Source: Platynereis dumerilii
Lineage: Eukaryota; Annelida; Polychaeta; Phyllodocida; Nereididae
DNA: 64,000 bases
Reading direction: 5' to 3'
NCBI GenBank assembly: GCA_026936325.1
Contig: JAPTHN010000025.1
Coordinates: 5,464,001-5,528,000, forward strand
In this document: positions 1 to 12,803 of the stretch, piece after piece
Position numbering within the stretch: the stretch's first letter is position 1
How the letters are laid out: the number at the start of each line of letters is the position of its first letter
Notes under the pieces: generated by a model
The model's database searches: none
What the model saw: the letters and a program-made list of their open reading frames with translations, nothing else
Told to the model about the DNA's origin: nothing
Translations under genes and position numbers: made by a program

Positions 1-1437
1 TCGGCGCTATGACCGCACAAAAACGGAATTTTCAATCGCCGATATCTCGCTTACTATTAGAGCTACAGAAAAATTAAAAATATCATCAGAAAGTTAAGAT
101 TCTCCTCTTTCAGGTGGTGTATAGAACTTCACTGTAGCTGTCTTAGTATAGAATCGCGTCAGACATTGAAAATTTCATGTCACTTTTTGGGTCTATCAAA
201 ACTTTTGAGTCTAAAAAAAACTATGTAGGTTTTCATGGATGTTCATGAATAATTTTTTGGTGGTGCCCACTGTGGCCCTGCATAATGTCTCCAAAGAAAA
301 ACTTCCTACTTCAAATAGATTTTCCTTGAGAATTATTTGAATTTCAAAATTGAAATGTAAATTGCTCAGCTTCTACTCATTCAAATTTCATGAAATTAGC
401 ACCAAAAAATGCGTAAAATTATCACCTTTTATGTGCTGCAAGGCCATATTGCTGTTACCAATGGCCAATTTTACATGTATGATTTTACATATTCAATAAT
501 AACTCAATAAGTATTCATTAAAAATCAATTACAACTAATTTGATATATTGCTAATTTTTGGGCTTATTTTTCCATTTAAGCACAATTTTCTACTTCAAGT
601 ACTTTTTCCTTGAGAATTTTTTTAATTTCCAAATTGAAATGTATATTCCTCAGCTTCTACTCATTCAAATTTCATGTACTTAACACCAAAAACTGCATAA
701 AATTATGGCCTTTTATGTGCTCCAAGGGCATAAACCTCTTGCTGATAGTCAATTTTACATTAGCAATTTCATATATCCAATTAAAACTCATTAAGTATTC
801 ATTAAAATCAATTAAGAATAATTTGACTTATTGCTAATTTTTTGCCTTATTTTTCCATGTAAGCACATGTTCCTACCTTGAATTTTTTTATCCTATTTAA
901 ACTCTTCCAATAATGTTTCAAATCACTTAAAATTGATATGATATGTTGCTTATTTGTTGCCCTATTGTTTGCAAATAACCTGATATTTTTCCCATTAAAT
1001 TTATAATTAAATTATAACTTGTCAAGTACTACTGCAAATCACTTAAAACTAATTTGACATGTTGCTGACTGCTTGCCCTCTGTATGTATGTAAGCACATC
1101 TTCCTACCTCTTATGGTTTGTCCGTAACAAATCATTAGGGTTAGGGTTTCATCAAAGTTACACTTACGCTTCAGTCCAATTGTATTCCTTTCAGGGTGGT
1201 ATCAACTCTAGCTAAGCGCTATATGAATCTGTCCAACTTTACACTTCCATGGACTACATAGCGTCCAAAACAGGCCTGGCCATGGAATACAGATGAGGGC
1301 ATGGAATGGAAGGGCATGCAAGAGGGTTGAGTGCAAAGCAAGGGAAGGAAAGGAAGGGGGGGGGGTAAAGACGGAGGGAATACGGGGGAGGGGAATTCAT
1401 ATCTTAAAATTGCTGTGCAATTTTAATTATTCTCTAG
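1..1437 (+). mobile_element. Unit 1: type C non-autonomous Helentron (HINE-like), 5' part outside window
   Basis: The window opens inside the conserved core (block beginning TCGGCGCTATG). Two related AT-rich blocks of about 270 bp follow, roughly 290-540 and 555-830, each with the CAGCTTCTACTCATTCAAAT motif. A telomere-like tract lies at 1134-1149 and a GGAA/GGGA purine tract at about 1290-1390. The unit ends with the type C terminus: GGGGAATTCAT, hairpin AAAATTGC/GCAATTTT (loop TGT) and CTAG at 1434-1437. I see no coding capacity; the short ORFs are not kept in sister units 7 and 18 beyond their general DNA similarity. Confidence 0.72.
1390..1437 (+). other. Type C 3' terminus (model copy)
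   Basis: GGGGAATTCAT at 1390-1400 is followed by a hairpin with arms AAAATTGC (1406-1413) and GCAATTTT (1417-1424), a short spacer and CTAG (1434-1437), then TT. A hairpin a few bases before a CTRR end is the known 3' signature of Helitron-type elements. The same end recurs at units 4, 6, 7, 10, 18 and 23. Unit 18 has a loop variant, TGA. Confidence 0.8.
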
Positions 1438-1439
1438 TT

Positions 1440-1492
1440 ATAATCCCCCGCCGCTTGCGGGCGGGGGATTATATTGATATTCTTCGATTACC

Positions 1493-1526
<34 letters not shown>

Positions 1527-3024
1527 CTCAGGAAAACTGTGATTACTACAAAACTATTAAAGATCCTGTTTATACAAGTCAAGGGTAGTACGTGACTCCA
1601 TTGCGCGCTACTTCATACGAAATTTCATGATCAAATTTCATGATGCTTATGAGTTATGAGGAAAATATAAAATAAATTTCAGGCGCAGGTTTCTGAGAAC
1701 CTAAGCATAACTGAGACCTGTTGATTTTTTCTAAGATACCTTGACTAAGTCTCCAGGTCTGAAAGGCGTCTTATGAAGATTTCATGAACACATTTCAAGA
1801 TATGATTTTTTGAAAATTGGATATCCCGAAAACTGACCAAAATTTTTTTGAAAAACAGGGAAGGAATGCTCTTAGAGAGCTGAAATTGGGTGAACATACA
1901 GATGTACCACAGTGTACCAACTTCACAAAGTTACGGACCGCTCGGACCAACGGTCTTGGCGCTACGGACGTCCAAAAATGCAATTTTCAAGTGGCCATAT
2001 CTCGGTCCCTATTTAAGCTACAACAAAGTTTGACATATCACAAGAAAGGTCTGTTTGTCAGCTTTCCAATGATGTATAGCATGATGGTGTCAGACGCGCG
2101 GCGTAGAATCGCGTCAGACATTGAAAATTTCATGTCACTTTTTGCGCCCCTCGAAACGTTTTAGGCTGAAAAATCAATGAAATTCTTTGTGAATGTTGAT
2201 GAATATTTTTTCACTTATTCCCTTGTTAGGCCTCCATACTGTCCTCAAAGGAAATTTGCCTGCATCAAATCGTTTTTCCAGGAGAATTTTTTGAAATTCA
2301 AAATTGAAATGCACATTGCTCTGCTTCTAACCATTCAAATTTCATGAAATTAATACCAAAAGATGCGTAAAATTATGGTCTTCACTGTCCTTCAAGGGCA
2401 TTTACCTATTCCTCATAGCCAATTTTACATAAAAGGTTTTATATATTCAATTATAACTTGTGAATTATTAGTTCAAATCACTTAAAACTGAAGGCACATG
2501 TTGCTAATTTTTTGGCCTATTTTGTGATATAAGGACATCCTCCTACCTCCAATACTTTTCTGGTAAAATAAAGTACAAAAATTGGTCACAGATGCATCTT
2601 AGTCAGCAGTCGGTTATATTCTGTCTCACTGCCACCTTTCCCAACAGCTGACCTTCTACAACAGTTGCAGCTAACCGCTCAGTCCTGTCCAGGCAGCGTA
2701 TCTAACGTCAACAAAAACATGTAGAGTGTAATAATCACATTGGAATGACATACATTGCTCATTGAAAGGGCATCTTGCATAAGGGTTTCCGCATTCGGTT
2801 TTATATCCTGTATTTGTGCTTTAAACTCATTAAGGCATACAGGCACTACAGTAATGATGTTATGCACACTCTTGGAATAGAACTTCATTCCCTACAAAGC
2901 GGGCCAGGGTAATACACAAAAATAATGGACACGAATTGGCAGAGAAGAGCATGCAGGGCTCGGGTCAAACGGGGCCCGCGGGGGATTATCCGATATTGCC
3001 GTACGGCAATATCAGTTATACTAG
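1440..3024 (+). mobile_element. Unit 2: type B HINE-like unit with its own Bg module, tail variant Ba
   Basis: The Bg palindrome (1440-1472; arms TAATCCCCCGCC and GGCGGGGGATTA) is followed by linker ATTGATATTCTTCG, a (TTA)n tract (1497-1533) and a body opening CAGCTCAGGAAAACTG. The core holds CGGCGCAGGTTTCTGAGAAC and TAGAATCGCGTCAGACATTG. The Ba tail (about 2580-2900) is shared with units 26 and 29 and has a minus-strand ORF at 2679-2888. There is no telomere-like tract. It ends with the type B palindrome and CTAG at 3021-3024. Confidence 0.75.
2978..3024 (+). other. Type B 3' terminus (model copy)
   Basis: GCGGGGGATTAT at 2978-2989 repeats the right arm of the type B 5' palindrome. A perfect 22-bp palindrome follows (GATATTGCCGT at 2992-3002, ACGGCAATATC at 3003-3013), then CAGTTATA and CTAG. 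The same end closes units 3, 14, 20, 26-31, including the large coding element. Confidence 0.82.
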
Positions 3025-3026
3025 TT

Positions 3027-4522
3027 ATAATCCCCCGCCGCTTGCGGGGGATTATATTGATATTGTTCGTTTTATTATTATTATTATTCTTATTATTATT
3101 CAGCTCAGGAAAACTGTGATTACTGCAAAACTATTAGAGATAACATTCTGAAACCTCAAACACAATATGTGACTCCATTGCGCGCTACTTCATACGAAAT
3201 TTCATGATCAAATTTCATGATGCTTATCAGTTATGAGGAAAATATAAAACAAATTTCCGGCGCAGGTTTCTGAGAACCTAAGCATAACTGAGACCTGTTG
3301 ATTTTTTATAAGATACCTTGACAAAGTCTCCAGTGCAGAAAGGCGTCTCGTGGAGATTTCATGAACACATTTCAAGATATGATTTTTTGAAAATTGGATA
3401 TCCCGAAAACTGACCAAAATTTTGTTGAAAAACAGGGAAGGAATGCTCTTAGAGAGCTGAAAATAGGTGAACATACAGATGTACCACAGTGTACCAACTT
3501 CACAAAGTTACGGACCGCTCGGACCAACGGTCTTGGCGCTACGGACGTCCAAAAACGCAACTTTCAAGTGGCCATATCTCGGTCCCTATTTAAGCTACAA
3601 CAAAGTTTGACATATCACAAGAAAGGTCTGTTTCTCAGCTTTCCAATGGTGTATAGCATTATAGTCTCAGATGCGCGGCGTAGAATCGCGTCAGACATTG
3701 AAAATTTGTTGTCACTTTTTGAGCCCTTCGAAACGTTTTAGGCAGAAAAATCAATGAAGTTCTTTGTGAATGTTGATGAATATTTTTTTAATTACTCCCT
3801 GGTTATGCCTCCATACTGTCCTCAAAGGATATTTGCCTGCATCAAATTGTTTTTCCAAGAGAATTTTTTGAAATTCAAAATTGAAATGCACATTGCTCTG
3901 CTTCTACTCATTCAAATTTCATGAAATTAATACCAAAAGATGCGTAAAATTATGGGCTGCACTGTCCTCCAAGGGCATTTACTTATTACTCATAGCCAAT
4001 TTAACATAAATGATTTTATATATTCAATTATATCTTGTGAATTATTATTTCAAATCACTTAAAACTCAATGTACATGTTGCTAATTTTTTGGCCTATTTT
4101 GTGATATAAGGACATCCTCCTATCTCCAATACTTTGCTGGTAAAATAAAGTACAAAAATCGTTCACAGATGCATCTTAGTCTGCTGTCGGGACTATTCTG
4201 CCTCACTGCCAGGTTTTGCTCCCCAGCACCAGCATTATGCCATGCAAAGAGCAGCACACTCAAACACGCGCATCAACAATAAGGTACAGGCTTACGCCTA
4301 TCATGACAGGGGAATGATACACGTTGAAGGGAAAGGCCTTTGTAAGCGTTGCGTGAAAAGGCATATATGTCCTATATTAATGCACTGAAACACCTTAATA
4401 GTATGAGCATACACACAAATAATGGACATGAATTGAAAAAGAAGAGTATACAGGCCTGGGGGTCATACGGGGCCTGCGGGGGATTATCCGATATTGCCGT
4501 ACGGCAATATCAGTTATACTAG
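3027..4522 (+). mobile_element. Unit 3: type B HINE-like unit with its own B module, tail variant Bb
   Basis: B palindrome (3027-3055, arms ATAATCCCCCGC and GCGGGGGATTAT), linker ATTGATATTGTTCG, microsatellite and the CAGCTCAGG body. The first 1.1 kb closely follows unit 2. The tail from about 4160 is the Bb variant (CTGCTGTCGGGACTATTCTG onward), shared with units 20 and 27 and lacking the telomere-like tract. CTAG is at 4519-4522. Confidence 0.75.
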
Positions 4523-6473
4523 TTATTATTCTTTTTCTACGTTTTTTAAAGTCATTTTTAACTGCAAATTGTGGAAAAACTAGGGAAGATAAAGCCAAAA
4601 GAACACCATAGGTTTATGTTTTGGTGCTAGCACTATTTTAACCTGGAAGTACATACCGTAATTTCCTACCATTGAGGAGTAATTCCCAAAAAGGTGTTTT
4701 TCCATTTGGTTAACGGTTTCTCAGAAACTGTGACAGCAAAAGACATGGACATTTTTTTCAGGATACCTTAGACACTTATCCAGTGCGGAAAGGAGCCTAA
4801 AGGAATTTCGTTGAAAAAATTCCAAGTTATGATTTTTTACAGAAACGGAATTCCCAAAAATCAACTGAAAAACTCTAGAAAAACTAGGAAGGAATGATCA
4901 GATTATGCTGAATTTAGGTGTGTATACAGCCCTACCCCAGTCTAACAATCCACCAAAATTTCATTGTCGTCGCGTAAGCGGTATCGGCGCTATGGCCGCG
5001 CAAAAACTCAATTTTCAATCGCCGATATCTCGGTCCCTATTAAAGCTACAAAAAAATTAGAAACACCATTAAAAGGTTCAGTTTCTCCTCTTTCAGGTGG
5101 TATATAGCATTTTACTGTAGCTGGATTAGTACAAAATCGCGTGAGACATTGAAAATTTCATGTCACTTTTTGGGTGCATCAAAACTTTTGGGTCCAAAAA
5201 AACTATGAAGGTTTTCATGGATGTTCATGAATAATTTTTTTGTGGTGCCCACTGTAGCCCTGCATAATGTGTCCAAAGAAAAACTTTCTACTTCAAATAG
5301 TTTTTGCTTGAGAATTTTTTGAATTTCAAAATTGAAATGTAAATTGCTCAGCTTCTACTCATTCAAATTTCATGAAATTAGCACCAAAAAATGCGTAAAA
5401 TTATGCCCTTTTATGTGCTGCAAGGGCATGTAGCTGTTACCAATAACCAATTTTACATGTATGATTTTACATATTCAATTATAACTCAATAAGTATTCAT
5501 TAAAAATCAATTACAACTAATTTGATATATTGCTAATTTTTGGGCTTATTTTTCCATTTAAGCACAATTTCCTACTTCAAGTACTTTTGCCTTGAGAATT
5601 TTTTTAATTTCAAAATTGAAATGTAGATTGCTCAGCTTCTACTCATTCAAATTTCATGTACTCAACACCAAAAACTGCGTAAAATTATGGCCTTTTATGT
5701 GCTACAAGGGCATATACCTCTTACTTATAGCCAATTTTACATATCACATTTTACATATTCAATTATAACTCATTAATTATTCATTATAATCAATTAAAAC
5801 TAATTTGACATATTCCTAATTTTTTGCCCTATTTTCCCATTGAAGCACATCTCCCTACCATAAAATTTATAATCCAATTAAAACTCTTCCAAAACTGTTT
5901 CAAATCCGTTAAAATTGATATGATATGTTGCTAATTTTTTGCCCTAGTGTTTGCAAATAAGCAGAACTTCCTACCATTAAATTTATAATTAAATTATCAC
6001 TCATGAAATAATGCTTCAAATCACTTGAAACCACTTTGACATATTGCTGACTGTTTGCCCTATGTATGTACAAAAGCACATCTTCCTAGCTCTTATGGTT
6101 TGTCCGTAACAAATCATTAGGGTTAGGGTTTCATCAAAGTTAATGTTACGGTTAACTTAAATTGTATTGCTTTGAGGGTGGTATCATTGGTCACAACACA
6201 CCTGGCTGCATGCTAAGCGCTATATGAGTCTGAGCAACTCTACACTTGCATGCACTGCATAGCATCCAAAAGTGGCCTGGGTATGGAATAGAAAGGGAAG
6301 GGAATGCCAGATGAGGGAACGGAAGGGGAGGGAATGGAAGAGGAGGGAATGGAAAGGAAGGCGATGGAAAGGCAGGGAATGGAAGGCAAGGAAAGGGAGG
6401 GTAAACAGGGAGGGAATACGGGGGAGGGGAATTCATATCTTAAAATTGCTGTGCAATTTTAATTATTCTCTAG
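4523..6473 (+). mobile_element. Unit 4: type C HINE-like unit, no adjacent module
   Basis: The body starts near 4534 (TTTCTACG) directly after unit 3, without a 5' palindrome, so its module is expected left of the window under the nesting model. It holds the core block GGTATCGGCGCTATGG, two related blocks of about 280 bp (about 5280-5560 and 5570-5830), a telomere-like tract at about 6117-6132 and a strong GGAA/GGGA tract at 6285-6415. The type C terminus has CTAG at 6470-6473. Confidence 0.72.
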
Positions 6474-6475
6474 TT

Positions 6476-6499
6476 AAGAACTTCCCTTGGGAAGTTCTT
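6476..6499 (+). repeat. Orphan type A' 5' module
   Basis: Palindrome arms AAGAACTTCCC and GGGAAGTTCTT around a TT loop, followed by CTTGTTATT and then a second, complete A module at 6509. Its linker is shortened relative to the A' module at 63400. It could open the bracket closed by unit 9 (12804), but units 6 and 7 lie between without modules. It may instead be a decayed orphan. Confidence 0.6.
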
Positions 6500-6508
6500 C
6501 TTGTTATT

Positions 6509-7940
6509 AAGAACTTCCCGTAGGGAAGTTCTTATTGATATTGTACGTCTTTATTATTCTTATTATTATTATTCTTCTTCCGCCACATTTTGGTCATTCC
6601 TTAAATGTTAAATAACTTCTGACCAAATTACTATTTCCACATAAAAAGGAAAACACTATTTTGACAATGTAAAATTCCTTCTGTGCTGGGAATTACGCAT
6701 CGGAATTCCATTTGACATAGGAATTACAGGCAATCTTGACCAAAAATTTCCGATTCTGGTTTTGGGAAAACTGTCAGTCAGAATTACATGAAATTTTTTC
6801 CTGTTAATCTGTAATGGAATATGCAGTGCAGAAAGGAGCCTAGTGGTAATAGGATGAATAGTTATGTAGAAAAAAAAGTTCAAAATTCGAGTAAACCGGA
6901 ATTTTGAGGGATGATGTAATGAAAAACCATGATTGGAATGTCAGATTTTGATGTCCTTACAGGAATTGTTAGTACTACCAGGGTATAGTGTCTATGCAAA
7001 AGTATGGCTTCCCAGGTCCAATACTTTTGGTGCCACAGGGCCTCAAAAGTTGAACATTTGAGCGGCCGTATCTCCCTTAATATTGGTCCTAGAAACAAAC
7101 CAGGGACATTTTTGGAAAGCTCAGAATGTCAGCTTTCCAATGGTGTATAACAATATCCTGTGCAACGTCCCGTTTAGAATCGCGGTGGACATTGAAAATT
7201 TTATGTCACTTTTTGGGCCGATCAAAAAGTTTTTTGTAAAAAAGTGTATGAAAAACTACATGGATGTTCATGAATAATTTATGTAGGATACCCAGGTTGG
7301 GCCTCCATATTGAACCAAAAGGAAATTTGCATACATCAAATACTTTTTCCTAGAGAATTTTTTTAATATAAAAATTGAAACGTAAATTGCTCTGGTTCTA
7401 ATTGTTCAAATCTCATGAAATTAACACCAAAAAATGCATAAAATTATGCCCTCTAGTGTGCTACAAGGATATCTTCCTTTTACCTTTAACCAATTTTACA
7501 TCTAACATTTTATATATTCAATTATAACTCATTAATTATTTATCAAAATCAATTAAAACTGATTTGACACATTCCTAATTTTTTGCTCTATTTTTCCATG
7601 TAAGCACAGCTCCATAACTCTGATGGTTTGTCTACAACAACCCATTAGGGTTAGGGTTTCACCTACCATTCACCCAAATGTATTGCTTTGAGGGTGGTAC
7701 CGCTGGCCACCACACACTGGTCTCCATGCCCAGTGATGTGTCATTTCAATATGTGACTGTATTGCAAGCAAATGTCTAGTGATAGCAACACTTACCCTTT
7801 TGCAAATGAAACAGCTTCAGCATGGAAGGCAACGGAATGGAAGGGGAAGGAAGGCATGTGAAGGGTAGGAATTGGAAGGGAAGGGATTGGGAAGGAAGGG
7901 AAGTTCTTCCTTTAAATTGCTGTGCAATTTAGTATACTAG
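6509..7940 (+). mobile_element. Unit 5: type A HINE-like unit, apparently identical to unit 21
   Basis: A palindrome (6509-6533; arms AAGAACTTCCC and GGGAAGTTCTT around GTA), linker ATTGATATTGTACG, microsatellite and a body from TTCTTCCGCCACATTTTGG. The core includes TTAATATTGGTCCTAGAAAC and TAGAATCGCGGTGGACATTG. A telomere-like tract lies at about 7646-7661 and a GGAA tract at 7835-7900. The length (1432 bp) equals that of unit 21 (30832-32263), and the two read identically wherever I compared them. This fixes the element ends at TT|AAGAAC and CTAG|TT. Confidence 0.82.
7898..7940 (+). other. Type A 3' terminus (model copy)
   Basis: GGGAAGTTCTT (7898-7908) matches the right arm of the A 5' palindrome. 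The hairpin is AAATTGC/GCAATTT with loop TGT (7914-7930). It is followed by AGTATA and CTAG at 7937-7940. Confidence 0.82.
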
Positions 7941-9366
7941 TTATTATTATTATTATTATTTTTCTACGGCCTTAAAATGATTTTTAAAATGCCAATTATG
8001 AGAAAAGTAATGGAGATACAACAAAAGAGATACAAGAGTCATATATGTTGGCTTGAGTCCTATCTTCAAAAGCAATTTCACGGCGGAATTACTTGTCAGT
8101 CTTGCGTAATTCTGGAAACTAATTTTAACACTCTGTAATCGGTTTCTCAAAAACTAAGAGAGATAGAGGCATGAAATTTTTTTTCTAAATATTTTAGACA
8201 GTTATCCATTGCAGAAAGGAGCCTAAAAAAATTCCGTTGAAAAAATTCCAAGTTATGATTTTTTGAAAAAACGGAATTCCGAAAAATGACATTCCAACCT
8301 CCAGAAAACAAGGAAGGAATGCTCAGATTAAGCTCAATTTATATGTGCATACAGCCCTACCCTAATCTAACAATATCACAAAATTTTGTTGTAATCGCGT
8401 TAACGGTATCGGTGCTATGGCCGCACAAAAACGCAATTTTCAATCGCCGATATCTCCGTTCCTGTTAAAGCTACAGAAAAATTGAAAACATCATCAAAAG
8501 TTCAGTTTCTCTTCTTTCAGATGGTGTATAGACCTTTACTGTAGCTTGTTTAGTATAGAATCGCGTCAGACATTGAAAATTTCATGTCACTTTTGGCCTA
8601 TCAAAACCTTTTTTGCCCAAAAAAACTATGAAGCTCTTCATGGATGTTCATGAGTATTTTTTTATGGTGCCCAATATGGGCCTGCATAATATCTCCAAAG
8701 GAAATTTTCCTACTTCAAGTCCCCTTTGCTAGACAATTTTTTTAATTTCAAAATTGAAACATTAATTGCTCAGCTTCTGCTCATGCAAATTTCATGAAAT
8801 TAACACCAAAAGATGCGTAAAATTACTGCCTTCACTGTTCTACAAGGGCATTTACCTATTACTAATAGCCGATTATACACATATCATTTTATATAATCAA
8901 TTATATTTAATAAATGACAGATTCAATTCAGTTAAAAGTAATATGCCATAATGCTAATTTTTTACTCTATTTTTCCATATAAGCACAGCTCCATACCTCT
9001 TATGGTTTGTCTGCAACAAGCTGTTAGGGTTAGGGTTAGGGCTCAGTCAAAATGTATTGCTTTCAGGGTGGTACTATTGCTCACAACACACCTGGCTGCA
9101 TGCTAAGCGCTATATTACTCAATACATGGACCTCTGCACTTCTATGCACTAGATTGCAAGGCAAGCCAAACTAACAACATGTCAGCCATATCAGGCCTCG
9201 GAATGCAACGAGAGGGAATCCAATGGAATGGAATGGGAGGGGAAGGGAAAGGAAGGCAAGGGAATGGAGGGGCAGGGAATACAGGGGCAGGGAATGGAAG
9301 GGAAGGGAACATGGGGGAGGGGAATTCATATCTTAAAATTGCTGTGCAATTTTAATTATTCTCTAG
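7941..9366 (+). mobile_element. Unit 6: short type C HINE-like unit, no adjacent module
   Basis: The body opens TTTCTACGGCCTTAAAATG near 7960 after a (TTA)n tract and ends with the type C terminus (CTAG 9363-9366). At 1426 bp it has only one copy of the AT-rich block that is doubled in units 4, 7 and 18. The telomere-like tract at about 9023-9043 is longer than usual (three TTAGGG-like repeats). Confidence 0.72.
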
Positions 9367-11279
9367 TTATTATTATTATTTTTCTACGGCCTTCAAAAAA
9401 AAATTTTTAAAGGCAGATTATGAGAACAGTGATCAAAATAAAACAGAATGGACACAACCTCCTTACAGATTGACAGAAACACTATTATCAGAGGTAATTG
9501 CATGGTGAAATTACTTCTCAGTGAGACGTAATTCCAGAAATTTTTTTAAATATTGTATTCACCGTTTCTCATAAACTAAGACAGATAAAGTCATGGGAAT
9601 TTTTTTCAAAATACCTCAGACACTTATCCAGTGCAGAAAGGAGCCTGACGGAATTACGTTGAAAAAATTCCAAGTTATGATTTTTTGTAAAAACGGAATT
9701 CCGAAAAAAGGAATTTCAACCTTCAGAAAACAAGGAAGGAATACTCAGATCAAGCTGAATTTATATGTGCATGCAGCTCTACCCTAGTCTAACAATCCCA
9801 CAAAATTTTGTTGTCATCGCGTAAACGGTATCGGCGCTATGGCCGCACAAAAACTCAATATTCAATTGCCGATATCTCGGTTGCTATTAAAGCTACAGAA
9901 AAAATAAAAACACCATCAGAAAGTTCAGTTTCTCCTCTTTCAGATGATATATAGCATTTTACCTTTTAAGGAAGTTTTTATATCTCGCGTAAGACATTGA
10001 AAATTTCATGTCTGTTTTTGGGCTCATCAAAACTTTTGGGCCCAAAAAAACTATGAAGCTCTTCATGGATGTTCCTGAATATTTTTTTACAGGTACCCAC
10101 TATGAGCCTGCATGATGTCTCCAAAGGAAAAATTTCTACTTCAAGTACTTTTTCCTTGAGAATTTTTTGAATTTCAAAATTGCAATGTAAATTGCTCAGC
10201 TTCTACTCATTCAAATTTCATGAAATTAGCACCAAAAAATGTGTAAAATTATGGCCTTTTGTGTGCTACAAGGGCTTATAGCTGTTAGCAATAGCCAATT
10301 TTACATGTATGATTTTACATATTCAATAATAACTCAATAAGTATTCATTAAAAATCAATTACAACTAATTTGATATATTGCTAATTTTTGGGCTTATTTT
10401 ACCATTTAAGCTAAATTTTCTACTTCAAGTACTTTTTCCTTTAGAATTTTTTTAATTTCAAAATTGAAATGTAGATTCCTCAGCTTCTACTCATTCAAAT
10501 TTCATGTACTTAACACCAAAAACTGCATAAAATTATGGCCTTTTATGTTCTCCAAGGGCATAAACCTCTTGCTGATAGCCAATTTTACATTAGCAATTTC
10601 ATATATCCAATTAAAACTCATTAAGTATTCATTAAAATCAATTAAGAATAATTTGACTTATTGCTAATTTTTTGCCTTATTTTTCCATGTAAGCACATGT
10701 TCCTACCTTGAATTTTTTTATCCTATTTAAACTCTTCCAATAATGTTTCAAATCACTTAAAATTGATATGATATGTTGCTTATTTGTTGCCCTATTGTTT
10801 GCAAATAACCTCATATTTTTTCCATTAAATTTATAATTAAATTATAACTTGTCAAATACTGCTGCAAATCACTTTAAACTAATTTGACATGTTGCTGACT
10901 GCTTGCCCTCTGTATGTATGTAAGCACATCTTCCTACCTCTTATGGTTTGTCCATAACAAATCATTAGGGTTAGGGTTTCATCAAAGTTAGACTTACGCT
11001 TCAGTCCAATTGTATTGCTTTCAGGGTGGTATCAACTCTAGCTAAGCGCTATATGAATCTGTCCAACTCTACACTTCCATGGACTACATAGCGTCCAAAA
11101 CAGGCCTGGCCATGGAATACAGATGAGGGCATGGAATGGAAGGGCATGCAAGAGGGTTGAGTGCAAATCAAGGGAATGGAAGGGAAGGAAAGGAAAGGAA
11201 GGGGGGGTAAAGAGGGAGGGAATACGGGGGAGGGGAATTCATATCTTAAAATTGCTGTGCAATTTTAATTATTCTCTAG
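9367..11279 (+). mobile_element. Unit 7: long type C HINE-like unit, no adjacent module
   Basis: Opens TTTCTACGGCC near 9378. The AT-rich block is doubled (about 10130-10400 and 10410-10680). From about 10080 onward it is nearly identical to units 1 and 18. Telomere-like tract at about 10966-10981, GGAA/GGGG tract before the end, CTAG at 11276-11279. Confidence 0.72.
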
Positions 11280-11281
11280 TT

Positions 11282-12803
11282 AAGAACTTCCCGTAGGGAA
11301 GTTCTTATTGATATTGTACGTATTCTTATTCTTTATTATTATTATTCTGCCAACTTTTTCACTTTTTTAAATGTTGAATAACTTCTTTCCTAGAAGATAT
11401 ATCTGAATTTGCAGTTAAACAGCATTATGACACTATAAAATGCCTTCTATGCTGGGAACTACGCATCGGAATTCCGTTTGACATAGGAATTACAGCCAAT
11501 CTTGACCAAAAATTTCCGATTCCGGTTTTGGGAAAACTGTCAGTCAGAATGTCATGAAATTTTTTCTTGTTAATCTCTAATGGAATATGCAGTGCAGAAA
11601 GGAGTCTAGTGACAATAGGGTCAATAGCTTTGGCGAGAAAAAAGTTCAAAATCGGAGCAAAGCGAAATTTCGAGGGGTGATGTCATGAAAAACCATGATT
11701 GCAATGTCAGATTTTTATGTCTTTACAGGAATTATTAGTGCTACTAGGGTGTAGTGTCCATGCAAAAGTATGGCATCCCAGGTCCAATACTTTTTGTGCC
11801 ACAGGGCCTCAAAAGTCAAACATTTGATGGGCTGTATCTCGCTTAATATTTGTCCTAGAAAGAAATCAGGGACATTTTTGGAAAGCTGTGAATGTCAGCT
11901 TTCCAGTGGTGTATAGCAATATCCTGTACGACGCCCGGTTTAGAATCGCGGTGGACATTGAAAATTTTATGTCACTTTTTTGGCCTATCAAAACGTTTTT
12001 CCTAAAAAAATGTATGAAGAACTTCATGAATGTTCATGAATAATTTATGTAGGATACCCAGGTTGGGCCTCCATATTGTCCTGAAAAGAAATTTGCCTAC
12101 ATCAAATACTTTTTCCTAGAGAATTTTTTTAATTTCAAAATTGGAACGTAAATTGCTCTGGTTATATTTATTCAAATTTCATGAAATTAACACCAAAAAA
12201 TGCGCAAAATTATGCCCTCTAATATGCTCCAAGGATATTTACCTCTTTCCTATAACCAATTTTACATATACGATTTTATATATTCAATTATAACTCATTA
12301 ATTATTTATTAAAATCAATTAAAACTAATTTGACATATGCCTAATTTTTTGCCCTATTTGTCCATGTAAGCACATCTTCCTACCATTAATTTTATGATCA
12401 AATTACAACTCATCCAATAATGCTTCCAGTCAGTCAAAACCAATATGACATCTTGCTGACTGTTTACCCTATTTATGTATGTAAGCACATCTTCCTAACT
12501 CTTATGGTTTGCCTGCAATAACTCGTTAGGGTTAGGGTTTCATCAAACTGTATTGCTTACAGGGTGGTACTATTGGCCACAAAATACCTGGCTCAATGCC
12601 AAGCGAAGTACAAGTAAGTATGTTTCACTATTTGTATAGCAGCAAGGTCAAGTCTCGCTCTTGCCCAACCAAAACACGCTGTGGAAGGGAAAGTAATGCA
12701 AGTTACTGGAAGGGAAAGGCAGGGAAGGGATTGGAAGGCAGGGAAGGGATAGGAAGGGAAGGGAAGTTCTTCCTTTAAATTGCTGTGCAATTTAGTATAC
12801 TAG
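11282..12803 (+). mobile_element. Unit 8: type A HINE-like unit with its own module
   Basis: A palindrome 11282-11306, linker, microsatellite, then CTGCCAACTTTTTCAC. It carries the standard A core but a different mid-tail (about 12360-12500) from unit 5. Telomere-like tract at about 12527-12541, purine tract 12700-12765, CTAG at 12800-12803. Confidence 0.75.

Noticed and set aside
1134-1149. True chromosome end or internal telomere fusion
   Set aside because: Only two or three TTAGGG repeats occur, at the same place in most units, so the motif belongs to the element.
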